This document shows, in pieces, positions 52,426-62,800 of a stretch of DNA of 64,000 nt. The stretch is taken from NCBI RefSeq assembly GCF_902806445.1, contig NZ_LR760298.1, positions 248,001 to 312,000 of the forward strand, read 5' to 3'. Every line of letters starts with the position of its first letter. Position 1 is the first letter of the stretch. The notes beneath the pieces are model-generated. The model did not search any database and was not told where the DNA came from. It saw only the letters and a list, made by a program, of their open reading frames with translations. The translations under genes were made by a program, and so were the position numbers. Origin of the DNA: Listeria sp. PSOL-1. Lineage in GTDB: Bacteria; Bacillota; Bacilli; Lactobacillales; Listeriaceae.

Positions 52426-53382
52426 ATGAAACAACGCATTTTTGTAGCTGGGAAGTTGATGGCGGAAACTGAAAGCAAATTACAAGCATTAGGTGCTGCG
52501 TTTTATACTGGTGATGGAAAAATAACTGAAGCGGAATTAATACAGGGCGTACGATTTTCGGATGCCCTTATTTGTCCACTTTCAAGTCCTGTCACTGCGA
52601 AAGTTTTAGAGAGTTCGAAAAATCTTAAAGTCGTTGCAAATGTGGGTGCTGGTTTTGATAACATTGCGGTTAAAAGAGCAAAAGAATTAGGGATTGCTGT
52701 AACGAATACACCAGAAGTTTCAACAGAAGCGACAGCTGAATTAACGCTTGGGCTTATTCTTGATGTGATGCGGCGAATTTCAGCAGGAGATCGTTTGTTA
52801 AGGGAAAGGCCGGAAGAATTTACGGGCTGGGCACCAACCTTTTTCTTAGGAAATGGTTTAGCAGGGAAAACGCTTGGAATTATCGGATTAGGCAAAATCG
52901 GTCAAGCTGTGGCAGAACGAGCAAATGCTTTTGGTATGAAGCTTATTTATTCTGGGCACAAGCCAAAGGAAATGGCCAAAAAATGGAACGCAAAGTTTGT
53001 TTCTGAAAAAGAATTATTTGAAACAAGCGATATTGTAACCATCCATGCCTCGTATAGTGAAGAGTTGAAACATTTAATTAATCATGAAACACTAAAATTA
53101 ATGAAAAAAGAAAGCTTTCTTATTAATGCAGCTAGAGGCCCGATTGTTTGTGAAGCTGATTTAATTACGGCTTTAAAGCGTCATGAAATAAGTGGGGCTG
53201 CACTTGATGTGTTTGAATTTGAGCCAAAAGTGTCTGCTGAACTGAGACAGATTGAACAAGTCGTTTTAACCCCTCATATTGGGAATGCGACAATTGAAAC
53301 GCGAATAAAAATGGGCGAAATAGCACTTGATAATGTCCAAGCGGTTCTTAATGGACTTGATCCGCTTAACTCCGTTTATTAG
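52426..53382 (+). CDS. D-isomer-specific 2-hydroxyacid dehydrogenase
   Basis: A 318-residue NAD(P)-dependent enzyme. The Rossmann motif GIIGLGKIGQAVAERANAFG and catalytic Arg (INAARGPIV), Glu (FEFEP) and His (LTPHIGNAT) are present. Closest functional groups are glyoxylate/hydroxypyruvate or gluconate reductases. GAGGAG fits ATG 52426, 5 bases after the carbonic anhydrase stop. Confidence 0.86.
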   Translation: MKQRIFVAGKLMAETESKLQALGAAFYTGDGKITEAELIQGVRFSDALICPLSSPVTAKVLESSKNLKVVANVGAGFDNIAVKRAKELGIAVTNTPEVSTEATAELTLGLILDVMRRISAGDRLLRERPEEFTGWAPTFFLGNGLAGKTLGIIGLGKIGQAVAERANAFGMKLIYSGHKPKEMAKKWNAKFVSEKELFETSDIVTIHASYSEELKHLINHETLKLMKKESFLINAARGPIVCEADLITALKRHEISGAALDVFEFEPKVSAELRQIEQVVLTPHIGNATIETRIKMGEIALDNVQAVLNGLDPLNSVY

Positions 53383-53394
53383 GTAGGTGACAAA

Positions 53395-53949
53395 ATGTAT
53401 CAGAAAGCGAAAATATTTGCGGCTAATGCTCATTTAGGCCAAAAACGCAAGATCACTGGAGAAAAATATTTTAGTCATCCATTAAATGTTGCTCGACTTT
53501 TAGCTAACGCGGGCTTTTCTGAAGAAGTTGTTGTGGCGGGGTTGCTGCATGATGTTGTTGAGGATACTGAGATAACCAGCCAAGAAATTGAACGTCAATT
53601 TGGCAAACCAGTGGCTGAATTAGTTGCTGCTCATACAGAAAATAAAGCTTTGTCTTGGGAGGAGCGGAAAGCGCATACGATTGAAACCGTACGTCTAGGC
53701 TCGTTAGCTGAAAAAGCATTGATTGTAGCAGATAAATATGATAATTTACTCTCGATTCAATATGCTTTTAGCTCAGAGGGGAAGCGCGTTTGGTCCTATT
53801 TTAAGCGTAGTTATTCTGAACAGAAGTGGTATTACGAAAGCGTGGCAAAAGAGATGTCTTTTGGGCTTGGCGTGCCTGAAATTCCAAGCTTCTTTTTTTC
53901 TTATGCGCAACTTGTGCCCATTGTTTTTGGCGAAAATATGATTAGCTAA
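53395..53949 (+). CDS. HD-domain phosphohydrolase
   Basis: A 184-residue HD_4 protein. YFSHPLNVARLLANAG and VVAGLLHDVVEDTEIT give the metal-binding H...HD, with DKYDNLLSIQ as the later Asp. It resembles the hydrolase part of RelA/SpoT enzymes (Mesh1-like), but no synthetase or ACT domain is present. Substrate unknown. Within a four-gene run. Confidence 0.8.
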   Translation: MYQKAKIFAANAHLGQKRKITGEKYFSHPLNVARLLANAGFSEEVVVAGLLHDVVEDTEITSQEIERQFGKPVAELVAAHTENKALSWEERKAHTIETVRLGSLAEKALIVADKYDNLLSIQYAFSSEGKRVWSYFKRSYSEQKWYYESVAKEMSFGLGVPEIPSFFFSYAQLVPIVFGENMIS

Positions 53950-53960
53950 AAGGAGTAAGT

Positions 53961-54830
53961 ATGATGATTTTTGGAGCAATTGAAGCAGGTGGAACTAAGT
54001 TTGTTGTAGCAGTTGGTGATGAAAAAGGTCAGATCATTGAACGAGCAAGTTTTAAAACAAGAGAGCCACAAGAAACAATGGCAGAGGTCGTTACTTTTTT
54101 AAAAAAATATCAAGCTGATTTAAAAGGTATTGGAGTAGGTTCATTTGGCCCGATTGATATTCGGAAAAATAGTGCTACATATGGTTATATTACACATACT
54201 CCAAAAGTTGCTTGGCGGAACTATAATTTTGTTGGTCATTTAAAAAAGGAATTTGATGTGCCAATTGCTTTTACTACGGATGTTAATGCCTCAGCTTTTG
54301 GGGAAGTTCAATTAGGTGCAGCGCGGGACTTAAATAGTTGTCTTTATATGACAATCGGAACTGGTATTGGTTGTGGAGCGATTGTTTCTGGTGAAATTTT
54401 AACGGGTCTATCCCATCCAGAAATGGGACATATTCTTGTTAGGCGGAATGGACAAGATCGTTTTGCTGGTATTTGTCCGTCTCATAGTGATTGTTTGGAG
54501 GGGCTTGCTTCTGGTAAAGCGATTCAAAAAAGGTGGGGAAAAGAAGGAAAAGATTTAGCGGATAATGATGCTGTCTGGCGTTTAGAAGCTTATTATATTG
54601 CGCAAGCATTAATGAATTATATCCTTATTTTATCACCCGAGAGACTGATCATTGGTGGTGGGGTGACAAAGCAGCAGCCATTGCTTTCTTTTATTCGTAG
54701 TGAATTAAAAGCACTCATCAATGGCTATATTGAACTGCCGAATTTGGAAAAGTACGTTGTTTTGCCTAAGTTAGGCGACGATGCGGCAATTACCGGCTGT
54801 TTGCTATTGGCAAATTTAGTAAAGGATTGA
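53961..54830 (+). CDS. ROK-family fructokinase
   Basis: A 289-residue sugar kinase. GAIEAGGTKFVVAVGDEKG binds ATP phosphate, TIGTGIGCGAIVSGEI and the zinc motif HPEMGHIL...GICPSHSDCLEGLASG match bacterial fructokinases (ScrK/GmuE). It makes fructose-6-phosphate. AAAAGGAG precedes ATG 53961. Confidence 0.87.
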   Translation: MMIFGAIEAGGTKFVVAVGDEKGQIIERASFKTREPQETMAEVVTFLKKYQADLKGIGVGSFGPIDIRKNSATYGYITHTPKVAWRNYNFVGHLKKEFDVPIAFTTDVNASAFGEVQLGAARDLNSCLYMTIGTGIGCGAIVSGEILTGLSHPEMGHILVRRNGQDRFAGICPSHSDCLEGLASGKAIQKRWGKEGKDLADNDAVWRLEAYYIAQALMNYILILSPERLIIGGGVTKQQPLLSFIRSELKALINGYIELPNLEKYVVLPKLGDDAAITGCLLLANLVKD

Positions 54831-54904
54831 TAAAAGTTTGTCTATCCCTTCACAACAAACTTTGTTATACTAACATGATGAGATCAAAATTTGGGAGGAA
54901 AAAC

Positions 54905-55825
54905 ATGTCAATTACAGAATTACTTCACATTGAATATCCAATTATTCAAGGAGCAATGGCACAAATTGCAAAAGCAGAACTTGTTTCGGCAGTTTCAAAC
55001 GCGGGAGGCTTAGGTGTGATAGCTTCTGGCGGAATGTCAGCTGAAGAATTAGCTGCAGAAATACGTCGAACAAAAACACTAACGGATAAGCCATTTGCAG
55101 TTAATTTAATGTTAATGATGACAAATATTGAAGAATTAACAGAAGTTATCATCAAAGAGGATGTAAAAATCATTACAACAGGAGCAGGAACACCAAAATC
55201 ATTTATGCCAACTTGGAAGGCTGCTGGAATTACAGTTATTCCTGTTGTGCCATCTGTTATGATTGCTAGAAAAATGGAAAAATTAGGTGCGGATGCTGTC
55301 ATTGCAGAAGGAACAGAAGCAGGCGGGCATGTTGGTGAAACGACAACAATGGCGCTACTTCCTCAGGTAGTGGATGCAGTTTCGATTCCTGTTATTGCTG
55401 CAGGTGGGATTGCCGATGGACGCGGTATGGTTGCAGCTTTTGCTTTAGGTGCTGCTGGAGTTCAAATTGGCACACGCTTTTTAGCAACAGATGAATGCCC
55501 TGTACATGATAATTTTAAAGCCGCACTGCTTAAAGCGGGTGACCGTGATACAATGGTTACTGGAAGGCGAAGCGGAGCACCAGTCCGTTCGATTAAAAAT
55601 AAAATGATCAAAGAATATTTACGCTTAGAAAATGAAAATGTTGATCGTGATACACTTGAAAGCTTAACGCTTGGTTCATTGCGTAAAGCTGTAGCAGAAG
55701 GCGACACAGAAAATGGCTCCATCATGGCAGGTCAAATTACGGGGATGATTAATGAAATTAAACCTTGTAAGGATGTTATTTTGGAGATTATGAAGCAAGC
55801 AAAAGAAGTGACGAGCAGCCTCTAA
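54905..55825 (+). CDS. fabK: FabK-like enoyl-ACP reductase / nitronate monooxygenase
   Basis: A 306-residue FMN enzyme of the TIM-barrel type. YPIIQGAMAQIAKAELVSAV and NAGGLGVIASGGMS at the start, EGTEAGGHVGETTTMALLPQ and IPVIAAGGIADGRG are those of FabK; nitronate monooxygenases are the nearest alternative. FabK reduces enoyl-ACP in fatty-acid synthesis. GGGAGG fits ATG 54905, so a TTG 78 bases upstream is rejected. AAAGTTTGT and ACAAACTTT just upstream form an inverted repeat (54834-54861). Confidence 0.78.
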   Translation: MSITELLHIEYPIIQGAMAQIAKAELVSAVSNAGGLGVIASGGMSAEELAAEIRRTKTLTDKPFAVNLMLMMTNIEELTEVIIKEDVKIITTGAGTPKSFMPTWKAAGITVIPVVPSVMIARKMEKLGADAVIAEGTEAGGHVGETTTMALLPQVVDAVSIPVIAAGGIADGRGMVAAFALGAAGVQIGTRFLATDECPVHDNFKAALLKAGDRDTMVTGRRSGAPVRSIKNKMIKEYLRLENENVDRDTLESLTLGSLRKAVAEGDTENGSIMAGQITGMINEIKPCKDVILEIMKQAKEVTSSL

Positions 55826-55909
55826 GGTGTGCGCTAAGGATTGATAATTTTGGGACAGAAGCGAAATAAATTGGTGATCGTTACCCAGTTTATTCCGCTT
55901 GTGCCAATA

Positions 55910-57283
55910 TTAGCTCTCTTTTTTTTTCAACAGAACAATCATTTCCTCGATTTGCCTAAACCCAGTTCCACCATATGAGCTGCGTTTAAGAACGGCTGTT
56001 TCTGAACGTAGTGCTTGATAAACATCTGCTGTAATAAGTGGGGAAAGCGTCTGGTATTCAGCAAGTGTAACATCTTGTAAATAAATGCCTCTTTTGACAC
56101 AAGAGAGAACAAGCTTACCAACCATTTCATGAGCCGAACGAAATGGAATCCCTTTTTTGGCTAAATAATCAGCGAGTTCCGTTGCATTAGAAAAGTCTTT
56201 TTGTGTTGCTTGTATCATGGTTTCATGATTCACTTTCATTTCTTTGGCCATGCTTGAAAAAATTTTCAAACAAGAAAGCACTGTTTCAGCAGTATCAAAC
56301 ATCCCTTCTTTATCTTCCTGCATATCTTTATTGTAAGCAAGTGGTAGGGCTTTTAATGTCGTAAGTAAGCTAACCAAATTGCCATATACCCGGCCTGTTT
56401 TCCCCCGAATAAGCTCAGCCATATCAGGATTTTTCTTCTGTGGCATGATCGAGCTCCCTGTTGTATAAGCGTCACTTAATGTAATAAATTGAAACTCATG
56501 GCTTGTCCATAAAATCATTTCTTCAGCTAAACGCGATAGATGCATCATAATGAGCGCGCTGTTGCTTAAAAATTCAACAATAAAATCACGGTCACTAACA
56601 GCATCTAAGCTATTATGATAAATATCCTTTAAGCCAAGTAAAGCTGCTGTATATTTTGGATCGATCGGAAATGTTGTCCCCGCTAGTGCACAAGCTCCAA
56701 GCGGGGACTTATCAATTCGGTTTAAATTTTCAAAAAAGCGTTCGACGTCGCGAGTTAACATGGCATGGTAAGCAAGTAAATGATGGGCAAATGAGATGGG
56801 CTGAGCGTGCTGTAAATGAGTGTATCCGGGCATAATCGTTGTGATATTTTCTTCTGCTTGAGTGAGTAGTATTTGTTTGAAACGCTTAATTTCTTGTATG
56901 ATCTCGTGAACTTTATTTTTTAAGTAAAGGTGCATATCCGTTGCTACTTGGTCATTGCGGCTGCGAGCAGTATGCATTTTTCCAGCAAGTGGACCGATTT
57001 CATCATGTAGTAACTTTTCAATATTTAAATGAATATCTTCGTTTTGTTCGGAAAACGTTACTTTTCCAGATTGTAATTTCATTTCAAGTTGTTTTAGTCC
57101 ACGTAGGATTTCACTGACTTCTTCTGCTGTTAGAATGCCTGTCTTCCCAAGCATTTTAACGTGTGCTATGCTTCCTGTGATATCTTCTTGCGCCATTTTT
57201 TGATCAATCGAAATTGAGGCACCAAAAGATTCAATCCATGGTTCGCTTTTTCCTTCAAAACGTCCACCCCAAAGCTTTTCCAT
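55910..57283 (-). CDS. argH: Argininosuccinate lyase
   Basis: A 457-residue enzyme of the fumarase superfamily. [20 protein letters not shown] at the start, [19 protein letters not shown] and the signature [20 protein letters not shown] are clear. It cleaves argininosuccinate to arginine and fumarate, the last step of arginine synthesis. Starts 3 bases after argG. Confidence 0.95.
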   Translation of the reverse strand: MEKLWGGRFEGKSEPWIESFGASISIDQKMAQEDITGSIAHVKMLGKTGILTAEEVSEILRGLKQLEMKLQSGKVTFSEQNEDIHLNIEKLLHDEIGPLAGKMHTARSRNDQVATDMHLYLKNKVHEIIQEIKRFKQILLTQAEENITTIMPGYTHLQHAQPISFAHHLLAYHAMLTRDVERFFENLNRIDKSPLGACALAGTTFPIDPKYTAALLGLKDIYHNSLDAVSDRDFIVEFLSNSALIMMHLSRLAEEMILWTSHEFQFITLSDAYTTGSSIMPQKKNPDMAELIRGKTGRVYGNLVSLLTTLKALPLAYNKDMQEDKEGMFDTAETVLSCLKIFSSMAKEMKVNHETMIQATQKDFSNATELADYLAKKGIPFRSAHEMVGKLVLSCVKRGIYLQDVTLAEYQTLSPLITADVYQALRSETAVLKRSSYGGTGFRQIEEMIVLLKKKES

Positions 57284-57286
57284 TTT

Positions 57287-58501
57287 TCACACCTCGTTCT
57301 CGGCTTTATTTTTGCTGTTTATTTCAGCATTTACTTTTGTTTGCAAACCCCAAAGCTTAATAAAACCAATGGCTGCATCTTGATCAAAAGTATCAGCGGA
57401 CGTGTAAGTTGCTAAATTTTCATCGTAAAGTGAATTAGGTGACTTCCTTCCTTCAACGATAGCGTGCCCTTTAAACAACTTCATGCGGACGACGCCATTT
57501 ACATATTCTTGTGTTGTTTTCAAAAAGCTAATCAGCGCTTCTGTTAGTGGTGAAAACCATAGGCCATTATAGATCATCTCGCTTATTTTTTGTTCAATAA
57601 GTGGTTTAAAATGGAGCGTTTCACGAACAAATGTTAAATTTTCAAGTTCTTGGTGTGCTGTGATTAAAACTTGAGCTGCAGGGCATTCATAAACTTCGCG
57701 AGATTTAATCCCAACTAGGCGGTTTTCAATATGATCAATCCGCCCAATTCCATGCTGACCAGCAATATCGTTTAATTTCAAAATTAATGAAGCAAGCGGT
57801 ATTTCTTCCTTATTTAAAGCAACTGGGATGCCTTCTTCAAATGTAATTTCGATAACTTGAGGTGTGTTTGGAGTGTCTTCAAGACTTGTTGTTAGCTCAT
57901 AAGCTTCTTCAGGTGGACTAATCCAAGGGTTTTCTAAGATGCCACACTCGTTGCTTCTTCCCCAAAGATTTTGATCAATGGAAAATGGCTGATCTAAATT
58001 AATTGGAATGGGGATGTCTTTTTGACGTGCATAATTAATTTCTTCTTCCCGTGACCATTTCCAGTCACGAACAGGGGAGATAATCGTTAAGTCTGGTGCT
58101 AAAGCATGGATGGCTACTTCAAAGCGCACCTGATCATTTCCTTTTCCAGTACAACCATGCGCGATGCAAGTTGCGCCTTCTTTTCGCGCTAGCTCGACAA
58201 GTTTTTTCGCAATTAAAGGGCGAGAGAGCGCTGAAATTAGGGGATATTTACCTTCATAATAAGCATGTGCTTGCAAAGCAATTAAAGCGAAGTCGTTTGC
58301 AAATTCATCTTTGACATCAATTGTATAAGAAGCAGAAGCGCCTATTGTTAATGCTTTTTCTTTAATAAAGGTTAAATCTTTTCCCTCACCAACATCAAGA
58401 CAACATGTGATGACCTCGTAATTTAAGTCGGTCAACCATTTAATTGCAACAGATGTGTCCAGTCCACCAGAATAAGCTAAAATAACTTTTTCTTTTGTCA
58501 T
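57287..58501 (-). CDS. argG: Argininosuccinate synthase
   Basis: A 404-residue ATP-dependent enzyme. [16 protein letters not shown] is the PP-loop; [17 protein letters not shown] binds citrulline and aspartate. Joins citrulline and aspartate in the step before ArgH. AAAAGGAG precedes the ATG at 58501. Promoter and ARG-box-like sites lie upstream. Confidence 0.95.
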   Translation of the reverse strand: MTKEKVILAYSGGLDTSVAIKWLTDLNYEVITCCLDVGEGKDLTFIKEKALTIGASASYTIDVKDEFANDFALIALQAHAYYEGKYPLISALSRPLIAKKLVELARKEGATCIAHGCTGKGNDQVRFEVAIHALAPDLTIISPVRDWKWSREEEINYARQKDIPIPINLDQPFSIDQNLWGRSNECGILENPWISPPEEAYELTTSLEDTPNTPQVIEITFEEGIPVALNKEEIPLASLILKLNDIAGQHGIGRIDHIENRLVGIKSREVYECPAAQVLITAHQELENLTFVRETLHFKPLIEQKISEMIYNGLWFSPLTEALISFLKTTQEYVNGVVRMKLFKGHAIVEGRKSPNSLYDENLATYTSADTFDQDAAIGFIKLWGLQTKVNAEINSKNKAENEV

Positions 58502-58518
58502 AATAAAAACTCCTTTTC

Positions 58519-58606
58519 TAATAATTATTCATTAATTTTTATATATATTAGCATTTAAAAGGATTAATATCAAATATTTATGCTTTTTTATGATTAAAAA
58601 TTCATT
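58519..58606 (-). promoter_or_regulatory. argGH promoter with two ARG-box-like sites
   Basis: On the minus strand TTGATA (58568-58573) and TAATAT (58545-58550) are 17 bases apart. ATTAATGAATAATTATT (about 58520-58536) overlaps the start of the transcript, and AATGAATTTTTAATCAT (about 58590-58606) lies above the -35. Both resemble ArgR/AhrC operators, giving repression by arginine. Confidence 0.6.
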
Positions 58607-58618
58607 TTATGCAAAGGC

Positions 58619-58647
58619 TTGGTCATCTAAAATAAAACTGCTATACT
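58619..58647 (+). promoter_or_regulatory. Sigma-A promoter of the esterase gene
   Basis: TTGGTC (58619-58624) and TATACT (58642-58647) with a 17-base spacer. Confidence 0.65.
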
Positions 58648-58685
58648 AAAAGAGTAAATGATAACGAATTAGGAGTTGAGCATAA

Positions 58686-59729
58686 TTGAAAAATATAATG
58701 AAATGGGTTTTTATTGGGTTATTTAGTGTTATTTTATTACCGCTGATTGCTCTTTTATTTATCTTTAAAAAAGCAGCCGGGAAACGTGATTATAATCCAG
58801 CAGTCCTTGATAATTTAGAAGAAGCTGCACAAGACTATGTTAAAAAAACAGCACCACTATCTGATGTCGATACTCGTTATAAATATATCCGAGTTACTGA
58901 AAAAACTTTACGATCCGCTAAAAAGATCGCAATCGGTGATATTGAGAATAAAAAAATTGACGGTCCGGCTGGAAAAATTCCGCTTAGAATTTATACACCT
59001 GAAGCAGATGGACCTTATCAAGTCATTGTTTATTTTCACGGTGGCAGCTTTGTTACTGGGAATTTAAACACACATGATGCTATTGCTAGAAGAATAGTGC
59101 AGGCAACAGGCGCACGCGTTATTGCTGTGGACTATCGTTTAGCTCCTGAAAGTCCATTTCCGCGAGCGATTGAAGATGCTTATAGTGCACTTCTTTGGGT
59201 CAATTCACATCAAACTAGTTTGCGGATGAAATCAAATGAAATTATTGTAGCCGGAGACAGTGCTGGTGCTAATATTGCGGCAGTTGTTTCCCAATTAGCA
59301 AAGGCAAAAGAGCTGCCTGAAATTAGTAAACAAATCTTGCTTTATCCGCCAACAGATATTTTCAGCCGAGATGCTTCAGTCCTTTATCCTTCTATGGATG
59401 AATTTAAAGAGGGCTATGTTTTAACAAAAGAAGCACTTGATAAGTGTTTCAAACTCTATTTAGCTGGGGCAGAGAATCGTAAATACGATCCACTTGTTGC
59501 TCCTATTCGTAGCAAACACTTACATGGATTACCTGAAGCTTTGATCGTTACAGCAGAATATGATCCGCTTCGTGATCAAGGTGAGGCTTATGCGAAAAAG
59601 TTAACAGAGGCAGGTGTCTTGGTTACTTTAAAACGCATGGAGAAAGTGCCGCATGATTTTATGCAAACTGACTCTGATGCAACGGATGAAGTGTATCAAT
59701 TGATCGGTGACTTTTTAACTGAGAAATAA
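58686..59729 (+). CDS. Alpha/beta hydrolase (HSL-type esterase), membrane-anchored
   Basis: A 347-residue protein. One N-terminal helix (WVFIGLFSVILLPLIALLFI) acts as an anchor. The esterase domain has VYFHGGSFVTGN (oxyanion loop of the hormone-sensitive-lipase family), IVAGDSAGANIAAV (nucleophile), AEYDPLRDQGEAYAKKL (Asp) and VPHDFMQ (His). AGGAG 10 bases upstream supports the TTG start at 58686. Divergent from argG; the same pairing occurs in Listeria as I recall. Confidence 0.82.
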   Translation: MKNIMKWVFIGLFSVILLPLIALLFIFKKAAGKRDYNPAVLDNLEEAAQDYVKKTAPLSDVDTRYKYIRVTEKTLRSAKKIAIGDIENKKIDGPAGKIPLRIYTPEADGPYQVIVYFHGGSFVTGNLNTHDAIARRIVQATGARVIAVDYRLAPESPFPRAIEDAYSALLWVNSHQTSLRMKSNEIIVAGDSAGANIAAVVSQLAKAKELPEISKQILLYPPTDIFSRDASVLYPSMDEFKEGYVLTKEALDKCFKLYLAGAENRKYDPLVAPIRSKHLHGLPEALIVTAEYDPLRDQGEAYAKKLTEAGVLVTLKRMEKVPHDFMQTDSDATDEVYQLIGDFLTEK

Positions 59730-59737
59730 ATTGTAGA

Positions 59738-59768
59738 GTGTTTAGGCGCCTTTGCCTAAGCACTTTTT
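59738..59768 (+). terminator. Terminator of the esterase gene
   Basis: GTGTTTAGGC pairs with GCCTAAGCAC and is followed by a T run. Confidence 0.85.
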
Positions 59769-59786
59769 TAATGTTAAAATGAGTTC

Positions 59787-59815
59787 TTGAGTTAATGAAA
59801 ACTCTAGTGTAAAAT
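59787..59815 (+). promoter_or_regulatory. Sigma-A promoter of nifJ
   Basis: TTGAGT (59787-59792) and TAAAAT (59810-59815), 17 bases apart. Confidence 0.55.
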
Positions 59816-59854
59816 AAAAAACAATATTATTTAAGACTGGAAGTGCGAAAATTT

Positions 59855-62800
59855 ATGCGTAATCAAAAAACAATGGATGGGAATACAGCAGCGGCATATA
59901 TTTCTTACGCGTTTACTGAAGTTGCTGCGATTTATCCGATCACGCCATCATCAACTATGGCTGAACTTGTTGATGAATGGTCGGCGGCTTCAAAGTTGAA
60001 TCTTTTCGGGGAACCTGTGAAGGTTGTGGAGCTAGAATCAGAAGCGGGGGCATCTGGTACGGTTCATGGCTCACTTAAAGCAGGCGCCTTAACAAGCACC
60101 TATACAGCATCACAAGGCTTGTTACTAATGATCCCTAATATGTACAAAATTGCTGGCGAGCTCCTTCCAACCGTTTTTCATGTTTCGGCCCGGACAATTT
60201 CAGCTGCATCATTAAATATTTTTGGTGATCATAGCGATGTGATGGCAGCTCGGCAAACAGGATTTGTCATGCTTGCTGAAAGTACTGTGCAAGAAGTGAT
60301 GGACTTATCAGCAGTTGCTCACCTTGCTTCTTTAAAGGGAAGTTTACCATTTTTAAACTTTTTCGATGGCTTTAGAACAAGTCATGAACTGCAAAAAATT
60401 GAGCTTTTGGAATACGCAGAACTTGAGGCGTTGCTTGATAAAGGGGCACTAGCAACATTTCGTAATCGCAGCATGAGTCCAAATCGTCCAACAACATCCG
60501 GTACAAATCAAAATCCCGATATCTTTTTCCAACAGCGTGAAACGGTTAATCGTTACTATCAGGAAATTCCAAGTATAGTTCGTGAATATATGAGTGAAAT
60601 TAACAAGCTTCGGGGAACGGATTATGATTTAGTTAACTATTATGGGAGTGAAGATGCAACGGATGTTATTGTCGCAATGGGTTCTGTTACTTCTGTCATC
60701 TCACAAGCCATCGATCATTTAATCGCACAAGGGAAAAAAGTTGGTTTATTAAATATCCGTCTTTACCGTCCATTTCCGAGTGACATCTTTTTACAAAAAA
60801 TGCCCAATACAGTTAAGCGCATGGCTGTACTTGACCGTACCAAAGAGCCTGGCGCTTCCGGGGAGCCACTTTTATTAGATGTCCAAAGTGCACTATATGA
60901 TAGTGAAAAACGTCCTGTCGTTATCGGAGGGCGCTATGGTCTAGGTTCAAAAGATGTGACACCAGATCAGATCCTTGGTGTTTACTCACATCTGGAAAGC
61001 GCCTTACCAAAACCACGCTTCACAATTGGGATTACAGATGATGTTACCCAGCTTTCTTTAGAAAACATTGGTCCAAAAGATTTAACAAACCCTGAAACCT
61101 TTCAATGTAAGTTTTGGGGATTTGGCTCAGATGGCACTGTGGGCGCCAATAAAGCAGCAATCAAAATTATTGGTGACCACACAGATTTAAATGTACAAGG
61201 TTATTTTTCCTATGATTCTAAAAAATCTGGTGGTCTAACTGTTTCTCATCTACGCTTTGGAAAGTCAAAAATCCGGTCATCTTATCTTGTTACTGAACCT
61301 AATTTCGTTTCCTGTTCAACAGCTGCTTATTTAAAAACGTATAACTTGTTAGAAGGGATAAAAGAAGGCGGGACATTTTTACTTAATACAGTTTGGTCAG
61401 TTGAACAACTAGAACGCCACTTACCAGCGAGTATTCGGCGCACAATCGCAGAAAAGAAGGTTAACTTCTATATCATTAATGCCTTGAAGATTGCTTCAGA
61501 ATCCGGACTTGGGAGAAGAACGAATACAATTATGCAAACCGCCTTTTTCAAACTAACAAAAATCTTACCCTTTGAAAAAGCTTTGCAAGAATTAAAAGAT
61601 TCAGCGCTAAAAACGTACGGTAAAAAAGATATGGGAGTTGCAACAAAAAATATTCAAGCAATGGATGCAGCGATTTCTGGACTAGTTAAAGTAGAGATAC
61701 CTGCATCATGGTTAGAAGTAAGTGATGAGCCCAAAAAAACAGATCAAACAACACCATCTTATGTTAAGCAAATCCTCGAGCCAGTTAATCGTCTGCTTGG
61801 AGATACGCTATCTGTTGGACAACTCATCGAAAACGGGATGGCAGACGGCAGCGTACCTCAAGGAACATCCGCTTACGAGAAGCGAGGAATTGCGCTTGAA
61901 GTTCCTGAATGGATCTCTGAGAACTGTACGATGTGTAATGAATGTGCCTTTGTTTGCCCTCATGCTGCCATCCGTCCTATCTTGACAGATGATCTTGAGA
62001 AAGAAACTGCCCCTTTAGGATTTATTACACGCGAGATGCGAGGAAAAAATGGTTTAAATTACCGAATTCAAGTTTCGCCACTTGACTGTACTGGATGTAA
62101 TTTATGCAGTGAGACTTGTCCAGCGAAAAAGAAAGCATTAGTGATGAAACCATTTGAAGAAATCGCCGAACAAGAAGAAAGAAATTGGGATTTTGCCATG
62201 AGCGTTACACCAAAGAAAAACCCTGGAAAGAAAAATACAATTCCAGGAAGCCAGTTTGAACAACCATTACTTGAATTTTCTGGTGCATGTGCTGGTTGCG
62301 GGGAGACGCCGTATATTAAATTAGTTACGCAATTATTTGGCGACCGGATGATGATTGCTAATGCGACGGGTTGTTCTTCTATATGGGGAGCAAGTGCCCC
62401 TGCCACACCTTATACTGTCAATCATCTAGGACAAGGTCCAGCTTGGGCTAATTCACTTCTTGAAGATAATGCAGAGTATGGTTATGGCATGCATCTAGCA
62501 AATCAAACCCTCCGTAAAGCATTAGCCAATAAAATAAAGGAAGCATTAAGTAGTGGGGAATATTCAGAACATCTACGTGCATGTTTCACTGAATGGTTAG
62601 CGCAAATGGATATTGGTGAGGGCACGAGAGAACGCGCTGAAGATTTACAACTTGCTCTTCTTGCTGAAATGAAAGATCAACCACTCTTAGAAGAAATTTA
62701 TGCAGCACGTGATTTGTTTATTAAACGTTCGCAGTGGATGATTGGTGGCGATGGCTGGGCTTATGATATCGGCTTTGCTGGAATTGACCATGTGCTTGCA

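Noticed and set aside
54834..54861. AAAGTTTGT/ACAAACTTT hairpin before the fabK-like gene as a FapR site or terminator
   Set aside because: It does not match the FapR consensus and has no T run, so no regulator or terminator was assigned.
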